The notes under the pieces: generated by a model | The model's database searches: none | The model's input: the letters and a program-made list of their open reading frames with translations, nothing else | Told to the model about the DNA's origin: nothing | Program-made: the position numbers and the translations under genes | NCBI GenBank assembly: GCA_045646965.1 | Contig: JAZRLR010000029.1 | Location: 62,001-126,000, forward strand | DNA: 64,000 nt | Source: HGM04593 sp045646965 | GTDB taxonomy: Bacteria > Bacteroidota > Bacteroidia > Bacteroidales > Bacteroidaceae | Direction of reading: 5' to 3' | Shown here: positions 18,254-26,612 of the stretch, piece by piece | How positions within the stretch are numbered: position 1 is the stretch's first letter | How the letters are laid out: each line of letters opens with the position of its first letter

Positions 18254-19327
18254 ATGTCAATTTTCAAAGACAAAGTCCTGCTGATAACAGGCGGTACCGG
18301 CTCTTTCGGTAATGCAGTATTGCGTCGTTTCCTCGACAGTGATATCAAAGAAATCCGTATTTTCAGTCGTGATGAGAAGAAACAGGATGATATGCGCCAC
18401 GCATTGCAGAATCCCAAAGTGAAGTTCTATATTGGTAATGTGCGCAACCGCGAATCGGTTGATGTTGCAATGCGCGGTGTTGATTATGTATTTGCTGCGG
18501 CCGCTTTGAAACAGGTTCCTTCGTGCGAGTTCTTCCCTATGGAAGCAACTATGACCAACGTAATCGGTACACACAACGTGCTGCTTTCGGCCATTGAGCA
18601 CGGAGTAAAGAATGTTGTGGTTCTCTCAACAGACAAGGCAGCCTACCCCATCAATGCTATGGGTATTTCAAAGGCACTTATGGAAAAGGTTGCAACTGCA
18701 AAAGGACGCGAGCTGGGCAAGGACGCAAAAACCACTATCTGCTGCACACGCTACGGTAACGTAATGGCAAGCCGCGGTTCGGTTATTCCTTTGTGGGTTG
18801 AACAGATGGAGCAGGGCAAGCCCATCACCATCACAGACCCCAATATGACTCGTTTTATGATGACTCTCGACGACGCTGTCGATTTGGTAATCTACGCGTT
18901 TACACACGGCGAAAACGGCGACCTCTTCGTTCAGAAGGCTCCTGCCGCAACACTTGTCACACTTGCCGAGGCATTGAAACAGACATACTCACAGGTAAAT
19001 CCCAAATATGGTGAGACCGAGATTAAGGTTATCGGTACACGTCACGGCGAGAAGCTCTACGAGACACTCGTAACACGCGAAGAGATGGCCAAAGCTATCG
19101 ATATGGGCGACTACTACCGCATTCCTTGCGACAACCGCGACCTCAACTATGACAAGTTCTTCACCGACGGAAACGAAGAGGTGTCTAAAATAGAGGACTA
19201 CCACAGCCACAACACACGCCGCCTGGATGTTGAGGGTATGAAGGAGTTGCTTCTCAAGCTCCGCTTCATTCGCGAGGACCTTGGTTTGCAGCCCCGCTCA
19301 AAGGCAAAAGAGATACGCTCTGAATAA
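18254..19327 (+). CDS. capE: UDP-GlcNAc 4,6-dehydratase/5-epimerase (CapE/FnlA-type)
   Basis: First enzyme of UDP-N-acetyl-L-fucosamine synthesis: removes water from UDP-GlcNAc and inverts C5. 357 residues, short-chain dehydrogenase fold. Seen: Rossmann GGTGSFGNAVLRR near residue 12; AAALKQVPSCE; VVLSTDKAAYPINAMGISKALMEKV, in which M136 takes the place of the Tyr of the usual YxxxK (K140 kept), a trait of the FlaA1/CapE subfamily. It starts a block with wbuC, capF and capG; the co-presence of capF and capG is what selects CapE over a FlaA1/PglF-type reading. Confidence 0.92.
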   Translation: MSIFKDKVLLITGGTGSFGNAVLRRFLDSDIKEIRIFSRDEKKQDDMRHALQNPKVKFYIGNVRNRESVDVAMRGVDYVFAAAALKQVPSCEFFPMEATMTNVIGTHNVLLSAIEHGVKNVVVLSTDKAAYPINAMGISKALMEKVATAKGRELGKDAKTTICCTRYGNVMASRGSVIPLWVEQMEQGKPITITDPNMTRFMMTLDDAVDLVIYAFTHGENGDLFVQKAPAATLVTLAEALKQTYSQVNPKYGETEIKVIGTRHGEKLYETLVTREEMAKAIDMGDYYRIPCDNRDLNYDKFFTDGNEEVSKIEDYHSHNTRRLDVEGMKELLLKLRFIREDLGLQPRSKAKEIRSE

Positions 19328-19374
19328 GAACCTTGGCTGTCAGCTATAAAAAGCCAAAAGCCCAAGAAACAACT

Positions 19375-19770
19375 ATGAATATAGATAAAGAACTGCTTGA
19401 TTCGCTTACGGCACAGGCCAAAGGTTGCGAGCGACTTCGAATGAATTTAGATATGCGAACCTCGTCTAACGACAGCTCGCAGCGAATGCTCAACGCCTTG
19501 GAGCCCGGAACCATATTGCCAATACATCGCCATCGTTTCTCAACAGAAACTGTGGTGATGCTACGCGGCAGCCTCAAAGAGGTTTTCTACAACGACAACG
19601 GCGAAATAACCGATGTGATAACCTTGCAAGCAGGTGGCGAGTGCCCTGCGCTGCAGATACCTGCCGGGCAATGGCACACCGTTGAAGTATTGGAAACAGG
19701 AACCATAATATTTGAAGCAAAGGACGGTGCATACGCTCCACTTTGCGAGGACGACGTTCTAACTCTGTAA
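19375..19770 (+). CDS. wbuC: WbuC-family cupin protein
   Basis: A 131-residue single-domain cupin of the WbuC type, found inside L-FucNAc O-antigen and capsule loci. Metal ligands are likely H51, H53 and E58 (PIHRHRFSTETVV) with a second-motif His in GQWHTVEV. The biochemical role of WbuC is not firmly known to me; its placement between capE and capF argues for work on a FucNAc-pathway intermediate or product. The ATG at 19375 is preferred over a TTG at 19333, because the family starts with the MNIDKELLDSL type of sequence. Confidence 0.85.
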   Translation: MNIDKELLDSLTAQAKGCERLRMNLDMRTSSNDSSQRMLNALEPGTILPIHRHRFSTETVVMLRGSLKEVFYNDNGEITDVITLQAGGECPALQIPAGQWHTVEVLETGTIIFEAKDGAYAPLCEDDVLTL

Positions 19771-19793
19771 CAAAACTATTTAAATAAGAAAAG

Positions 19794-20942
19794 ATGAAAA
19801 TATTAGTTACAGGCGCCAAAGGTTTTGTAGGACAGAACCTGTGTGCACAACTAAAAAACATAGCAGAGGGAAAAGCTAAATGGTATGACCTGCAGGCCGA
19901 AGGCCTGGAGGTTTTCCAATATGATATAGACAGCACCCCCGAAGAGCTTGACACATATTGCAAAGAGTGTGATTTCGTATTCAACCTTGCAGGTGTAAAC
20001 CGTCCGCAAGATCCCAAAGAGTTTATGGAAGGTAACTTCGGTTTTGCGTCCACACTCCTGAATACATTGAAGAAATACAATAACAACTGCCCCGTGATGA
20101 TAAGTTCATCGATACAGGCAGAACTTGACAACCCCTACGGAGAGAGCAAACGTGCCGGCGAGCAGCTGATGTTTGACTATTCGGCCGAAACAGGAGCAAA
20201 GGTTCTTGTGTACCGTTTCCCCAACCTGTTTGGAAAATGGTGCCGCCCCAACTACAACAGCGCAGTTGCCACATTCTGTAATAACATAGCCAACGACCTG
20301 CCCATTCAGGTAAACGACCCGAGTGTAATGCTGAACCTTTGCTACATCGACGACGTTGTGGATGAGCTGATTGCCGCAGCCGCAGGAAAAGAACACATCG
20401 ATGGCAAATTCTGTTATGTCCCCACAGTTCACAGAGTTAAACTTGGAGAGATTGTGGAGTTGCTGAACAAGTTCAAGAGTATGAACGAAACCCTCGCAGT
20501 TCCTATGTTGAGCAATGCATTTGAGAAGGCTCTTCACGCGACATATTTAAGCTATCTGCCCAAGGAGAAATTTGCCTACGCCGTAAAGATGAATATCGAT
20601 GCGCGCGGAAGTTATACAGAGTTGATACGTTCTGAACACCACGGACAATTTGCAGTAAATATATCAAAGCCGGGCATCACAAAAGGTCAGCATTGGCATC
20701 ACACAAAAATTGAGAAATTCATTGTGGTACACGGCCACGGCCTCATACAGCAGCGCAAGCACGGCAGCGACGAAGTAATCAACTTTGAGGTGAGTGGCGA
20801 TAACATACAGGTGATTGAGACAATTCCCGGATACACCCATAATATCATAAACCTGTCCCAGACAGAAGACCTTGTGACAATTATCTGGTGTAACGAAAAT
20901 TTCGATCCTGCACGCCCCGACACCTATGGCGAACCGGTTTAA
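19794..20942 (+). CDS. capF: UDP-2-acetamido-2,6-dideoxy-hexulose reductase with cupin domain (CapF)
   Basis: Second enzyme of UDP-L-FucNAc synthesis: reduces the 4-keto sugar made by CapE to UDP-N-acetyl-L-talosamine. 382 residues in two parts: an N-terminal NAD(P)-binding epimerase/reductase (GAKGFVGQNL near residue 7; NPYGESKRAGEQL with YxxxK) and a C-terminal cupin (about 250-382) with KGQHWHHTKIEKF metal ligands. Both parts together are typical of CapF (FnlB-type). It follows wbuC by 23 bases and precedes capG by 31. Confidence 0.93.
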   Translation: MKILVTGAKGFVGQNLCAQLKNIAEGKAKWYDLQAEGLEVFQYDIDSTPEELDTYCKECDFVFNLAGVNRPQDPKEFMEGNFGFASTLLNTLKKYNNNCPVMISSSIQAELDNPYGESKRAGEQLMFDYSAETGAKVLVYRFPNLFGKWCRPNYNSAVATFCNNIANDLPIQVNDPSVMLNLCYIDDVVDELIAAAAGKEHIDGKFCYVPTVHRVKLGEIVELLNKFKSMNETLAVPMLSNAFEKALHATYLSYLPKEKFAYAVKMNIDARGSYTELIRSEHHGQFAVNISKPGITKGQHWHHTKIEKFIVVHGHGLIQQRKHGSDEVINFEVSGDNIQVIETIPGYTHNIINLSQTEDLVTIIWCNENFDPARPDTYGEPV

Positions 20943-20973
20943 AATAATCATTGGCTGTTAAAAACTAAATAAT

Positions 20974-22158
20974 ATGGAAATTAGAACAGACTATTCAAAC
21001 ATTCAGTTCAAAAACGACGGTAGACTGAAACTTTTAATAATAGTTGGTACACGTCCCGAGATTATCCGCTTGGCGGCTGTAATAAATAAATGTCGTAAAT
21101 ATTTTGACACAATTCTGGCCCACACAGGACAGAACTACGACTACAACCTGAACGGTGTCTTTTTCCACGACCTCAAATTGAAAGATCCCGAGGTTTATAT
21201 GGACGCAGTGGGCGACGACCTTGGCGCCACAATGGGCAATATCCTCAACGCCAGCTACAAGCTGATGGTACAGACAAAGCCCGACGCTGTTCTCGTACTT
21301 GGCGACACAAACAGCTGTCTCTCGGTAATTGGAGCAAAGCGTCTGCACATCCCCATCTTCCATATGGAAGCAGGTAACCGCTGCTGGGACGAGTGTCTGC
21401 CCGAGGAGACAAACCGCCGCATCGTGGATATCATCTCCGATGTAAACATCTGCTACAGCGAGCACGCACGCCGCTACCTAAACGCAAGCAACGTGGCACC
21501 GCAGCGCACATACGTGAGCGGCTCGCCTATGGCCGAGGTTCTTCACGAGAATCTCGAGGAAATAAAAGCAAGCGACGTACACGCACGCTTGGGACTCGAG
21601 AAGGGCAAATATATCCTCTTGAGCGCTCACCGCGAAGAGAATATTGACACCGAGAAGAACTTCCTTTCACTGTTCAACGCAATCAACGCAATGGCCGAGA
21701 AGTATGATATGCCCATCCTTTACAGTTGCCACCCCCGCAGCCGCAACCGTCTGGATGCAAGCGGTTTTGTACTCGACAAACGCGTTATGCGTCAGGAGCC
21801 TCTCGGGTTCCACGACTACAACTGCCTGCAGATGAACGCATACGCAGTGGTAAGTGACAGCGGCACCCTGCCCGAGGAGAGCAGTTTCTTCACAAGCGTA
21901 GGACACCCCTTCCCCGCAGTGTGCATACGCACAAGCACAGAGCGCCCCGAGGCTCTCGACAAAGGCTGTTTCGTGCTTGCCGGAATCAACGAACACGACT
22001 TGTTGCAGGCAGTGGATGTAGCTGTAAGAATGAATAACGAGGGAGACCACGGTATTCCCGTTCCCAACTATGTAGACGAAAATGTATCTACAAAAATCGT
22101 CAAACTCATACAAAGCTACACAGGTGTTGTTAATAAAATGGTTTGGAGAAAAGAATAA
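20974..22158 (+). CDS. capG: UDP-N-acetyl-L-talosamine 2-epimerase (CapG/FnlC-type, WecB family)
   Basis: A 394-residue non-hydrolysing UDP-sugar 2-epimerase. Seen: GTRPEIIRLAAVI, THTGQNYDYNLN-type segment (LAHTGQNYDYN), VLGDTNSC, MEAGNRCWDECLPEETNRR, SAHREENID and SDSGTLPEESSF. The WecB fold alone would suggest UDP-GlcNAc 2-epimerase, but the position after capE-capF points to the last FucNAc step, UDP-TalNAc to UDP-L-FucNAc. It ends 5 bases before the next ATG. Confidence 0.9.
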   Translation: MEIRTDYSNIQFKNDGRLKLLIIVGTRPEIIRLAAVINKCRKYFDTILAHTGQNYDYNLNGVFFHDLKLKDPEVYMDAVGDDLGATMGNILNASYKLMVQTKPDAVLVLGDTNSCLSVIGAKRLHIPIFHMEAGNRCWDECLPEETNRRIVDIISDVNICYSEHARRYLNASNVAPQRTYVSGSPMAEVLHENLEEIKASDVHARLGLEKGKYILLSAHREENIDTEKNFLSLFNAINAMAEKYDMPILYSCHPRSRNRLDASGFVLDKRVMRQEPLGFHDYNCLQMNAYAVVSDSGTLPEESSFFTSVGHPFPAVCIRTSTERPEALDKGCFVLAGINEHDLLQAVDVAVRMNNEGDHGIPVPNYVDENVSTKIVKLIQSYTGVVNKMVWRKE

Positions 22159-22163
22159 TACAA

Positions 22164-22913
22164 ATGAACACAGTCCATACTTGTGGGATAAAGATAAACC
22201 CAATTCCTACCGAAGAGGTTTTGCAATACGTTGAAGAATGTTTTGAGAAAAACAAAAAAGGTATTCAGATAACCGGTGTCAATATTGAGCAGTTTGCATT
22301 GCTCGACAAGGACAAGAACTTCAAAGACTATGTAAACAGTTCCGATATCGTAAATATCGACGGCATCGTAGTCTACCTCTACCTTAAACTCAAAATGTAC
22401 AAGGTGAAGCAAAGAACTCTTTGTGCCGACATTATGGAAGGTATGCTCACAACAGCCAACCAAAAAGGGAGAAGCATCTACCTGCTTGGAGCCGAGGAGC
22501 AGACTATTAAGAAATTGGCAGAAGTAGTAGGAAACAAATATCCAAACATAAAAATCGTGGGTTACCACAACGGTTTCTTTAAAGACGAGAAAGCTATTGT
22601 GAAGGAGATTGCAAGCAAGAGCCCCGACTATCTGTTTATAGGAATGCCCTCTCCTTTTAAAGAGAGATTCATCACCACATACAAGCAAGAGTTGAACACC
22701 GGTATCTGCTTTGGAGTCGGAGGTATGTTCGACATTCTCGCAGGAGTGGCAAAGAGAGCTCCCGAGAAATACCAGAAAGCCGGCCTTGAATGGATATATC
22801 GTATCACACAAAATCCCAAAGGACATTCAAAGAGAATTTTCAGAGCACTGATACCTGCGCTGCGTGTCTTCACAAAAAATCTTTTTGAACGCAAACCACA
22901 AATCCTTGACTAA
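22164..22913 (+). CDS. WecG/TagA/CpsF-family glycosyltransferase
   Basis: A 249-residue GT26-family enzyme that usually adds the second sugar to an undecaprenyl-diphosphate-linked HexNAc. Seen: TGVNIEQFALLDKD, DGIVVYLYLK, YLLGAEEQTIKKLAEV, VGYHNGFF, FIGMPSPFKERF, GVGGMFDILAG, and RAPEKYQKAGLEWIYRI near the C-terminus. The ATG at 22164 is preferred over a TTG at 22143 that would overlap capG. An attractive reading is addition of FucNAc or a related sugar, but that is inference. A terminator follows directly. Confidence 0.9.
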   Translation: MNTVHTCGIKINPIPTEEVLQYVEECFEKNKKGIQITGVNIEQFALLDKDKNFKDYVNSSDIVNIDGIVVYLYLKLKMYKVKQRTLCADIMEGMLTTANQKGRSIYLLGAEEQTIKKLAEVVGNKYPNIKIVGYHNGFFKDEKAIVKEIASKSPDYLFIGMPSPFKERFITTYKQELNTGICFGVGGMFDILAGVAKRAPEKYQKAGLEWIYRITQNPKGHSKRIFRALIPALRVFTKNLFERKPQILD

Positions 22914-22920
22914 AAAACAC

Positions 22921-22960
22921 AGCCCCCTGATTTACACAATCAGGGGGCTCTTATTCTATT
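22921..22960 (+). terminator. Intrinsic terminator of the polysaccharide block
   Basis: Perfect 12-bp stem AGCCCCCTGATT and its complement around a TACAC loop (22921-22949), followed by a T-rich run. Confidence 0.92.
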
Positions 22961-22995
22961 AAGCCTTACTCGCAGCCAAAGGCAATTATACAAAG

Positions 22996-23027
22996 AAAAA
23001 AACCTATCGAAATATTTCGATAGGTTT
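22996..23027 (-). terminator. Terminator for tRNA-Gln
   Basis: A perfect 28-base palindrome at 23000-23027 (14-bp arms, no forced loop), followed on the minus strand by a T run; it lies 9 bases beyond the tRNA 3' end. Confidence 0.85.
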
Positions 23028-23035
23028 CGTTTCTG

Positions 23036-23106
23036 TTGGGCTACTCGGACTCGAACCAAGAATGACAGGACCAGAATCTGTAGTGTTACCATTACACCAT
23101 AGCCCA
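23036..23106 (-). tRNA. tRNA-Gln (anticodon CUG)
   Basis: A 71-base cloverleaf: 7-bp acceptor stem TGGGCTA/TAGCCCA, D-arm GTGT-AATGGTA-ACAC, anticodon loop TTCTGGT with CTG at positions 34-36, T-arm CTTGG-TTCGAGT-CCGAG, discriminator A. CCA is not encoded. The anticodon stem has an A31-C39 mismatch. It reads CAG codons. Confidence 0.95.
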
Positions 23107-23121
23107 TTGCTTAATTGCGAT

Positions 23122-23130
23122 GCAAAGATA
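23122..23130 (-). promoter_or_regulatory. Putative -7 element for tRNA-Gln
   Basis: TATCTTTGC, a full match to the Bacteroidota -7 consensus, 15 bases before the mature tRNA 5' end. Confidence 0.6.
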
Positions 23131-23225
23131 CAACTTTTCTCGTTAAAAAAAATGTTTTTCGAGTTTTTTTACTCAAAAAAATGAAAAAAAATATCAGAAT
23201 AGCCATTTTGGGGTAAAAAACTACC

Positions 23226-23234
23226 TATATTTGC
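23226..23234 (+). promoter_or_regulatory. Putative -7 element upstream of rsfS
   Basis: TATATTTGC matches the consensus but would give a leader of about 130 bases. A second, weaker candidate (GATATTTGC) is at 23332-23340, close to the ATG. Between them at 23293-23305 lies TGACA-AAA-TGTCA, a small inverted repeat that could be an operator; no evidence for a regulator. Confidence 0.45.
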
Positions 23235-23370
23235 AATACAAAACAGCAAAACAACGCAAAATATCGTTTACTACAAGGTGACACAACGCGCGTGACAAAA
23301 TGTCATATTCTCAAAAAAAAGGGTGTGGCACGATATTTGCACATAAACTTTTGAAACAATTTTATAAAAT

Positions 23371-23742
23371 ATGCAGAAAACCGACAACTCAAGCAAGCAG
23401 CTTATAGACCAGATTGTAGAAGCCATACAGGAGAAAAAAGGCAAAGCGATAACCATCGTAGATATGGAAAAGCTGGGAAACAGCATCTGCGATTACTTTG
23501 TTATATGCCAAGGTAACTCCCCCACTCAAGTGAGCGCCATCACCGACTCGGTAGAAGATATGGTGCGCGAGGGATGCCGCCGCAAGCCCTATGCCATAGA
23601 CGGCCTGCGCAATGCACAGTGGGTGGCTATGGATTACGGCGACGTGCTCGTACACATATTCCTGCCCGACGTGCGTGCCTTCTACGACATTGAACACCTG
23701 TGGGCCGACGCTACAGTTACAAACATACCCGACCTTGACTGA
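23371..23742 (+). CDS. rsfS: Ribosome silencing factor RsfS
   Basis: A 123-residue RsfS/Iojap protein that binds uL14 on the large ribosomal subunit and blocks subunit joining when nutrients are short. Seen: KAITIVDMEKLGNSICDYFVICQGNS, a central GCRRKPYAIDGLRNAQWV and DYGDVLVHIFLPDVRAFYDIEHLW, the family's best-conserved block. Normal family length. The ftsH start lies two bases after its stop; rsfS-ftsH-cdsA is a common Bacteroidota order. Confidence 0.95.
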   Translation: MQKTDNSSKQLIDQIVEAIQEKKGKAITIVDMEKLGNSICDYFVICQGNSPTQVSAITDSVEDMVREGCRRKPYAIDGLRNAQWVAMDYGDVLVHIFLPDVRAFYDIEHLWADATVTNIPDLD

Positions 23743-23744
23743 TT

Positions 23745-25715
23745 ATGACAGAAAACAAAAGAAATAAAAAACCACAGTTCAACTTCACCTGGTTCTACTT
23801 TGCCGCAGCAGCCGTGCTTATGTTCATATATATGTGTGGCGGCGATGGCGAGTCGCTCACCAAGGAGGTGAACTACTCACAGCTCACCGAGTACATAGGC
23901 AAGGGATATGTTTCGGGTATCACCGTGTATGACACAGACAAGGTGGAGGCAGAGATTATCCCCGACTCGGCAAAAAACATCTTCAAAGGGAAGGTGGAAC
24001 GCATAGGAAGTAAACCTATGGTCATCTCGCAGATAGGCTCTAAAGAGAAGTTCGAGAGCTACATCGACGAGCAGGAGGCCGCAGGTAATTTCACCGGCAC
24101 ACTGCAATTTAAAAAGGAGCCCGACTACTTGAGCGGCCTTTTGTGGAACGTACTCCCCCTCGTTCTGTTTGTCGTTATATGGATGTTTATAATGAGACGT
24201 ATGAGCGGCGGAGGCGGCCAAGGCGGTGTATTCAACGTGGGCAAGTCGCAGGCAAAGCTCTTTGAGAAAGAGAAGAACAACCACATCACATTCAAGGACG
24301 TGGCAGGCCAGGAGGGCGCCAAGCAGGAGGTGCAGGAGATTGTAGATTTCCTCAAGAACCCAGGCCGCTACACCGAGTTGGGTGGCAAGATACCCAAAGG
24401 AGCGCTTCTCGTGGGCCCTCCCGGAACAGGAAAAACTCTGCTTGCCAAGGCTGTGGCAGGCGAGGCCAACGTACCCTTCTTCTCAATGTCGGGTTCCGAC
24501 TTTGTAGAGATGTTTGTGGGCGTAGGCGCATCGCGTGTGCGCGACCTCTTCCGTCAGGCAAAGGAGAAAGCCCCCTGCATAATCTTCATCGACGAGATTG
24601 ACGCCGTGGGACGCGCACGAGGCAAGAACCCCTCTATGGGCGGCAACGACGAGCGCGAGAACACCCTCAATCAGTTGCTCACCGAGATGGACGGCTTTGG
24701 CACAAACAGCGGAATAATTGTTATGGCAGCCACAAACCGCGCCGACATACTCGACAAAGCTCTGCTGCGCGCAGGGCGCTTCGACCGCCAGATACACGTA
24801 GACCTGCCCGACCTCAACGAGCGCAAAGCCATCTTCGGCGTTCACCTGCGTCCCTTGAAGCTCGACCCTTCGGTGGACGTGGATATCCTCGCACGTCAAA
24901 CCCCGGGATTCTCGGGTGCCGACATCGCCAACGTGTGCAACGAGGCAGCCCTCATAGCAGCGCGCGGCAATAAACAGGCCGTGGACAAGCAGGATTTCCT
25001 CGACGCCGTAGACCGCATAATAGGCGGCCTCGAGAAGAAGACCAAGGTGATGACAGAGAACGAGAAAAAAACCATCGCCATACACGAGGCAGGCCACGCC
25101 ACCCTGTCGTGGTTCCTCGAGCACGCAAACCCCTTGATTAAGGTCACCATAGTACCGCGCGGACGCGCTCTGGGTGCAGCGTGGTATATGCCCGAAGAGA
25201 GACAGATTACCACAAAAGAGCAGATGCTCGACGAGATGTGCGCCATCCTTGGAGGCCGCGCCGCCGAGGAGGTCTTCACGGGACAGATTTCAACCGGAGC
25301 GATGAACGACCTGGAACGCGTAACAAAACAGGCATACGGAATGATTGCCTACGCAGGTATGAGCGACAAACTCTCGAACCTCTGCTACTACAACAATCAG
25401 GAGTACTCGTTCAACCGCCCATACAGCGAAAAGACCGCCGAGCTCATAGACACCGAAGTGCACGCTATGATAACGGGGCAGTATGAACGCGCCAAGAGAC
25501 TGCTCGAAGAGCACAAGGAGGGACACGCCGAGCTCGCCAAGGTGCTTATGGAGCGCGAGGTTATATTTGCCGAGGATGTAGAGAAGATTTTCGGCAAGAG
25601 ACCGTGGGCTTCGCGCAGCGAGGAGATTATGGAAAAAAACAGCGGTGAGGAGCACAGCGAAACACCCGACACCGCAACAGATAACAGCGATAACACAAAC
25701 ACAAACGAATTATGA
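23745..25715 (+). CDS. ftsH: ATP-dependent zinc metalloprotease FtsH
   Basis: Membrane-bound AAA+ protease that degrades short-lived and damaged membrane proteins. 656 residues: a transmembrane helix near residues 15-32, a periplasmic FtsH-extracellular region, a second helix at about 128-148, the AAA domain with Walker A GPPGTGKT (224-231), Walker B IIFIDEIDAVG and the second region of homology (TNRADILDKALLRAGRFDRQ), and the peptidase domain with the zinc motif HEAGH (447-451). The C-terminus ends in a polar Glu/Asp/Thr/Asn tail. ATGA overlap with cdsA. Confidence 0.97.
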   Translation: MTENKRNKKPQFNFTWFYFAAAAVLMFIYMCGGDGESLTKEVNYSQLTEYIGKGYVSGITVYDTDKVEAEIIPDSAKNIFKGKVERIGSKPMVISQIGSKEKFESYIDEQEAAGNFTGTLQFKKEPDYLSGLLWNVLPLVLFVVIWMFIMRRMSGGGGQGGVFNVGKSQAKLFEKEKNNHITFKDVAGQEGAKQEVQEIVDFLKNPGRYTELGGKIPKGALLVGPPGTGKTLLAKAVAGEANVPFFSMSGSDFVEMFVGVGASRVRDLFRQAKEKAPCIIFIDEIDAVGRARGKNPSMGGNDERENTLNQLLTEMDGFGTNSGIIVMAATNRADILDKALLRAGRFDRQIHVDLPDLNERKAIFGVHLRPLKLDPSVDVDILARQTPGFSGADIANVCNEAALIAARGNKQAVDKQDFLDAVDRIIGGLEKKTKVMTENEKKTIAIHEAGHATLSWFLEHANPLIKVTIVPRGRALGAAWYMPEERQITTKEQMLDEMCAILGGRAAEEVFTGQISTGAMNDLERVTKQAYGMIAYAGMSDKLSNLCYYNNQEYSFNRPYSEKTAELIDTEVHAMITGQYERAKRLLEEHKEGHAELAKVLMEREVIFAEDVEKIFGKRPWASRSEEIMEKNSGEEHSETPDTATDNSDNTNTNEL

Positions 25716-26545
25716 ACAAGATTTTAGTACGAGTATTGACAGGTGCCGTATTCGGCATAGTCCTGTTGGGTGCCATCCTCTATGGGCACACATCATTTGC
25801 CGCACTTTTCACAGTTGTGACTATGCTGGCAGTCAATGAGTTCAGCAACCTTATACACGAGTATAAAAAAACATCGTTCAGCACTCTGCTTGCTGTAATA
25901 GGCGGCGGATACCTCTTCTTTGCGCTCTATGCGGCGTCACACCTGGGAATGAGCAACTACACAACGCTCTTCCTCCCCTATATCCTGCTTATGGTATATG
26001 TGTTTGTGCGTCGTCTCTACAGCACCGAGGGCAGCTCGCTCGACAACTACGCTTACTTTGTGCTCACACAGGTGTACGCAGCACTTCCCTTTGCCTTGCT
26101 TAACATCCTCTCTACCGTAGGCGCAAACGGCAGCACATATAGCTATATGCTTCCCCTCGCGATATTTGTCTTCATCTGGTGCAACGACTCGGGCGCTTTC
26201 TTTGTGGGGTGCTCTATAGGCAAGCACAAGATGTGGGAGCGCGTGTCGCCCAAGAAAACCTGGGAGGGCACCATAGGAGGTGTTGTGGTAGCAATGATTG
26301 CCGGCTATGTGATGTCGATTTTCTTTACACAGCTCAATATGTGGCAGTGGATGGGACTCGCAGCCGTTGTGGCTGTGGCAGGCACATACGGCGACCTCAT
26401 CGAATCTTGTATGAAACGCGAGATAGGTATTAAAGACTCGGGAAATATCCTACCCGGACACGGCGGTATGCTCGACCGTTTCGACAGCACCCTGCTTGCA
26501 GTTCCCACAGCGCTCATCTATTTGAGCCTCATCGGAGTACTCTAA
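25712..26545 (+). CDS. cdsA: Phosphatidate cytidylyltransferase
   Basis: Makes CDP-diacylglycerol from phosphatidic acid and CTP, the branch point of phospholipid synthesis, in the inner membrane. 277 residues with about eight hydrophobic helices and the family signature near the C-terminus, GDLIESCMKREIGIKDSGN then LPGHGGMLDRFDS (about residues 228-262). It shares ATGA with the ftsH stop, indicating translational coupling. Confidence 0.95.
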   Translation: MNKILVRVLTGAVFGIVLLGAILYGHTSFAALFTVVTMLAVNEFSNLIHEYKKTSFSTLLAVIGGGYLFFALYAASHLGMSNYTTLFLPYILLMVYVFVRRLYSTEGSSLDNYAYFVLTQVYAALPFALLNILSTVGANGSTYSYMLPLAIFVFIWCNDSGAFFVGCSIGKHKMWERVSPKKTWEGTIGGVVVAMIAGYVMSIFFTQLNMWQWMGLAAVVAVAGTYGDLIESCMKREIGIKDSGNILPGHGGMLDRFDSTLLAVPTALIYLSLIGVL

Positions 26546-26564
26546 ACAAGCATATACCCACAAG

Positions 26565-26600
26565 AAAGGGCAGCCCTGTGGCTGCCCTTTACTTTTTTAT
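26565..26600 (+). terminator. Terminator between cdsA and lpxB
   Basis: Perfect 11-bp stem AAAGGGCAGCC and its complement around CTGT, followed by T-rich sequence on the plus strand. It may also slow transcripts arriving from lpxB on the other strand, although the T run there is short. Confidence 0.88.
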
Positions 26601-26612
26601 CGGTTTTCACTG

